From Thermoflexaceae bacterium (GTDB lineage Bacteria; Bacillota; Clostridia; Lachnospirales; Lachnospiraceae), in the NCBI GenBank assembly GCA_029226085.1, contig JAQXXN010000043.1, forward strand, positions 1 to 44,263: a stretch of DNA of 44,263 nucleotides. The letters are read 5' to 3'. Positions 40,687-44,263 of this stretch are shown here, piece after piece. The position numbers and the translations under genes are program-made. How positions within the stretch are numbered: the first letter of the stretch is position 1; each line of letters starts with the position of its first letter. The notes beneath the pieces were generated by a model that saw nothing but the letters and a program-made list of their open reading frames with translations, searched no databases and was not told the DNA's origin.

Positions 40687-42849
40687 TTATTTCTTATTTG
40701 CAGAAACAACCTTGTCCTGAACCTGCTTTGGACACTGCTCATAATGATCAAAGAACATTGAGTAGTTACCGCGGCCCTGTGTCTTAGAACGAAGATCTGT
40801 AGCATATCCAAACATTTCAGCAAGTGGTACATAAGCCTTAACCATCTTACCGTTACCAATGTCTTCCATGCCTTCTACACGTCCACGACGTGAGTTTACA
40901 TCACCAATTACATCACCCATGTATTCCTCAGGCATTGTAATCTCAACCTTCATGATAGGCTCAAGAAGTGCTGGTGCTCCCTTCTCCATAGCTTCCTTGA
41001 ATGCCATGGAACCGGCAATGTGGAATGCCATTTCTGAAGAATCGACTTCATGGTAAGAACCATCATAGATATCAGCTCTAACACCAAGAACAGGGAATCC
41101 TGCAAGGATACCTGAATTAGCAGCTTCTCTGATACCTTCAGCTACTGCCGGGATGTATTCCTTAGGAATAGCACCACCTACAACAGAAGACTCACAGAAG
41201 AGTACCGGTGGTTCATTAATCAATACCGTATTCTTCGTTTCGAATTCAAATGTCTCACTATCAACAGGCAATGGTGTGAAATGTACCTTACAGTGACCGT
41301 ACTGACCACGACCACCTGACTGCTTAGCATACTTGGAATCTACGTCAACTGCCTTTGTAAAGCACTCACGGTAAGCAACCTGTGGAGCACCAACATTTGC
41401 TTCAACGTGGAATTCACGAAGAAGACGGTCAACGATAATATCAAGATGAAGCTCACCCATACCGGCGATGATAGTCTGACCAGTTTCCTGATCTGTATGA
41501 GCACGGAATGTAGGATCTTCTTCAGCAAGCTTTGCTAAAGCTTCACCCATCTTACCCTGAGCATCCTTTGTCTTTGGCTCGATAGCAAGCTCGATAACCG
41601 GCTCTGGGAATTCCATTGACTCAAGGATAACCGGATGCTGCTCGTCACAGATTGTATCACCTGTTATAGTGAACTTAAGACCAACTGCAGCTGCAATATC
41701 TCCTGAATATACCTTGTCAATTTCCTTACGGTTATTAGCATGCATCTGAAGAATACGACCAACTCTTTCCTTCTTGTTCTTAGAAGAGTTAAGTACATAT
41801 GAACCTGAATTTAATGTACCTGCATAAACACGGAAGAATGCTAACTTACCAACGAATGGGTCCGTCATAATCTTGAATGCTAATGCGGCAAATGGTTCGT
41901 CATCTGAAGACTTAACGAATACTTCATTACCGTCTTCATCCTGTCCTGCGATATCAGGGATATCTGTTGGAGCAGGCATAAATTCAAGAACAGCATCCAA
42001 TAACTTCTGGATACCCTTGTTCTTGTATGCAGAACCACAAAGTACAGGAATTGCTGTACCTGCGATTGTAGCAGCACGAAGAGCCTTCTTGAGATCCTCT
42101 ACAGGAATTTCTTCACCCTCTAAGTACTTCTCCATCAATTCATCATCAAGCTCCGCACACTGCTCAATAAGCTTTTCATGATATTCTTCAGCAACATCCT
42201 TATAGTCATCAGGGATTTCGCCAACAGTAATGTTGTCTCCCTTATCATCATTGTAGATATATGCCTTCATTTCAAATAAATCTACAATGCCCTGGAAATA
42301 ATCTTCTTTACCAATTGGTACCTGAAGACAAACAGGGTTCTTTCCAAGCTTTGTAATAAGCTGCTTTGTTGAACCGAAGAAATCAGCTCCCAGCTTATCC
42401 ATCTTGTTCATAAATGCAATACGTGGAACGTTATACTTATCAGCCTGACGCCATACATTCTCTGACTGTGGCTCAACACCGTTCTGTGCATCAAATACAC
42501 CAACAGCGCCGTCAAGTACACGAAGTGAACGCTCAACTTCTACTGTAAAGTCAACGTGACCTGGAGTATCGATAATATTGATACGATATTCCGGAGTACC
42601 AGGTATAACCTTTGTTTCCTTTTCCAGTGTCCAGTGGCATGTGGTAGCGGCTGAAGTAATTGTGATACCTCTTTCCTGCTCCTGAGCCATCCAGTCCATT
42701 GTTGCAGTACCTTCATGAGTATCACCAATTTTATGGTTAACACCAGTATAGTAAAGAATTCTCTCTGTAAGAGTAGTCTTACCAGCATCAATATGAGCCA
42801 TAATACCGATGTTTCTGGTTCTCTCTAATGGATATTCTCTTCCAGCCAA
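40687..42849 (-). CDS. fusA: elongation factor G
   Basis: 720 residues starting with TTG 42849 (AAGGAGG upstream): [20 protein letters not shown], then DAGKTT (G1), RGITIT (G2), DTPGH (G3) and NKMDK (G4), and the C-terminal domains with [13 protein letters not shown] and [16 protein letters not shown]. It is slightly longer than E. coli EF-G. It catalyses translocation on the ribosome. The gene follows rpsG by 36 bases. Confidence 0.98.
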   Translation of the reverse strand: MAGREYPLERTRNIGIMAHIDAGKTTLTERILYYTGVNHKIGDTHEGTATMDWMAQEQERGITITSAATTCHWTLEKETKVIPGTPEYRINIIDTPGHVDFTVEVERSLRVLDGAVGVFDAQNGVEPQSENVWRQADKYNVPRIAFMNKMDKLGADFFGSTKQLITKLGKNPVCLQVPIGKEDYFQGIVDLFEMKAYIYNDDKGDNITVGEIPDDYKDVAEEYHEKLIEQCAELDDELMEKYLEGEEIPVEDLKKALRAATIAGTAIPVLCGSAYKNKGIQKLLDAVLEFMPAPTDIPDIAGQDEDGNEVFVKSSDDEPFAALAFKIMTDPFVGKLAFFRVYAGTLNSGSYVLNSSKNKKERVGRILQMHANNRKEIDKVYSGDIAAAVGLKFTITGDTICDEQHPVILESMEFPEPVIELAIEPKTKDAQGKMGEALAKLAEEDPTFRAHTDQETGQTIIAGMGELHLDIIVDRLLREFHVEANVGAPQVAYRECFTKAVDVDSKYAKQSGGRGQYGHCKVHFTPLPVDSETFEFETKNTVLINEPPVLFCESSVVGGAIPKEYIPAVAEGIREAANSGILAGFPVLGVRADIYDGSYHEVDSSEMAFHIAGSMAFKEAMEKGAPALLEPIMKVEITMPEEYMGDVIGDVNSRRGRVEGMEDIGNGKMVKAYVPLAEMFGYATDLRSKTQGRGNYSMFFDHYEQCPKQVQDKVVSANKK

Positions 42850-42885
42850 GGGATTTTCCTCCTTATAATAATCTAAATTCCATAA

Positions 42886-43383
<498 letters not shown>

Positions 43384-43517
43384 TTAAATCATCGGTACTC
43401 ACAAAAAATTAAGATGTGTTCGCGCTCGGTATTAATTTATCTTATCCTGCAACCTCAGGAAAAACATGTCTAATTCCGGCACTATCTAAATAATCAATGT
43501 GAATATAATCTAAGAAA

Positions 43518-43937
43518 TTACTTTGCGTCCTTAGGTCTCTTAGCACCATACTTGGAACGCGCCTGTCTTCTCTTTGCAACACCAGCTGTATCAAGTGTAC
43601 CTCTTACGATATGGTATCTTGTACCTGGTAAGTCCTTTACTCTTCCACCTCTTACAAGAACAACGCTGTGCTCCTGAAGATTGTGTCCTTCACCTGGAAT
43701 ATAGCTTGTTACTTCAATACCGTTGGAAAGACGAACTCTGGCGATCTTACGAAGAGCTGAGTTAGGCTTCTTAGGTGTAGCTGTCTTAACTGCTGTACAA
43801 ACACCTCTCTTCTGTGGAGCAGATGTATCTGTAGCCTTCTTCTTAAGAGAGTTATATCCCTTCTGAAGAGCAGGTGCAGTTGACTTCTTTTCTGAAGACT
43901 TTCTACCGTTTCTTACTAACTGATTAAATGTAGGCAT
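43518..43937 (-). CDS. rpsL: 30S ribosomal protein S12
   Basis: 139 residues after [35 protein letters not shown], then [20 protein letters not shown] (the loop where lysine changes give streptomycin resistance; wild-type lysines are present) and PGVRYHIVRG-like [17 protein letters not shown]. It is part of the decoding site. It is first in the str operon and has a strong promoter upstream. Confidence 0.99.
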   Translation of the reverse strand: MPTFNQLVRNGRKSSEKKSTAPALQKGYNSLKKKATDTSAPQKRGVCTAVKTATPKKPNSALRKIARVRLSNGIEVTSYIPGEGHNLQEHSVVLVRGGRVKDLPGTRYHIVRGTLDTAGVAKRRQARSKYGAKRPKDAK

Positions 43938-44021
43938 TTCTTTTTCACCTCCCGGAATTAGATTTCAGGTTGCAATCTATTCTGCTGAATAAATCGTTGT
44001 GTGTTTTACGCACACTTGTTT

Positions 44022-44050
44022 ATTATATTATTTTGTTCTTCAAGTGTCAA
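44022..44050 (-). promoter_or_regulatory. rpsL: str operon promoter
   Basis: TTGACA at 44050-44045, a 17-base spacer and TATAAT at 44027-44022 on the minus strand, a full consensus. The leader contains a GTGTGCG/CACAC hairpin. Confidence 0.9.
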
Positions 44051-44107
44051 CAGATTTTATAAGAAAATTTGCTGACATTTACATGATATTTTACTATGTA
44101 AATAAAA

Positions 44108-44136
44108 GGATACACATTCTGTAAGAACATGTACCC
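44108..44136 (-). terminator. terminator after rpoC
   Basis: A 13-bp stem with three G.U pairs (GGGTACATGTTCT with AGAATGTGTATCC), loop TAC, then TTTTATTT on the minus strand, 38 bases after the rpoC stop. Confidence 0.8.
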
Positions 44137-44174
44137 TCTTATTATATACACTGTATTAAATAATCATACAAAAA

Positions 44175-44263
44175 TTATTCTTCAACAGTTACTACTTCTT
44201 CGTCTTCCGTAACACCAATTTCGGCCTCTTCGTCAAGCACAACTTCCTTTTCGTCTGTATTCA
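44175..44263 (-). CDS. rpoC: RNA polymerase beta' subunit, C-terminal end (partial)
   Basis: 28 codons are visible before TAA: NTDEKEVVLDEEAEIGVTED and EEVVTVEE. The acidic tail and the position directly upstream of rpsL, as in most Clostridia, identify it as the end of rpoC. The body of the gene lies outside the window. Confidence 0.75.
   Translation of the reverse strand, partial: NTDEKEVVLDEEAEIGVTEDEEVVTVEE

Overview
The window is a low-GC Firmicute chromosome segment, most likely from a gut-type Lachnospiraceae (class Clostridia). The reasons are the rpoC-rpsL-rpsG-fusA-tuf order, lachnospiral families (DUF4125, C_GCAxxG_C_C, UMF1-type MFS, RsiV/ECF pair, aromatic acid exporter), strong AGGAGG-type ribosome binding sites and frequent TTG/GTG starts. 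Nearly every gene lies on the minus strand. I see no tRNA, rRNA, CRISPR array, intact transposase or integrase.

Layout, left to right. 1-1116: a small secreted protein between two XRE regulators, the left one cut by the window edge. 1144-4181: a Uup-type ABC-F ATPase, a short basic protein and an rRNA-methyltransferase-like enzyme. 4314-12326: two stacked accessory operons. Operon A (8541 to 4388) encodes two anchored extracytoplasmic proteins, an ABC-2 type exporter and a small secreted protein. Operon B (12063 to 8919) encodes a secreted matrixin-type metalloprotease, two paralogous lipoproteins and a TraX-like membrane protein. A scar between them is built from pieces of the genes that flank the whole block. 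12368-17034: a circularly permuted ATP-grasp / alpha-E / transglutaminase-like operon with two AstE/AspA-like deacylases. 17200-19785: formate-THF ligase and an Sfp-type phosphopantetheinyl transferase behind a tandem glycine riboswitch. 19782-30880: ordinary chromosomal genes (DUF4037/DUF4125 protein, epimerase, exporter, citrate synthase, MarR, ECF sigma with RsiV-like anti-sigma, LUD protein, SGNH lipoprotein, C_GCAxxG_C_C protein, MFS). 31000-39300: an AT-rich accessory zone with gene debris, a HEPN protein, a nitroreductase and an RloA/RloB (AbiL-like) anti-phage module with an adjacent membrane-bound PD-(D/E)XK-type nuclease. A divergent pair of small genes there sits behind a structured leader. 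39290-44263: the tuf-fusA-rpsG-rpsL operon and the last codons of rpoC.

Two places stand out. (1) At 8600-8908 a mosaic joins the 3' end, terminator and promoter of the AstE-like gene's downstream region to the first codons of the methyltransferase gene through short microhomologies. I infer that the slot between these two genes held alternative operons in different lineages and that two alleles became stacked. Both operons are headed by the same 32-bp promoter box, which also occurs as a diverged copy before the secreted-protein/XRE unit at 0.4 kb, suggesting a regulon. (2) At 34.1-38.8 kb the defence operon and the divergent small-gene pair each carry a TGTGA-N5-TCACA operator. The small-gene transcript appears to begin with a long branched RNA whose closing stem overlaps a possible ribosome-binding-site sequestering stem.

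All calls come from reading the sequence. Family names rest on motif recognition, not on searches.
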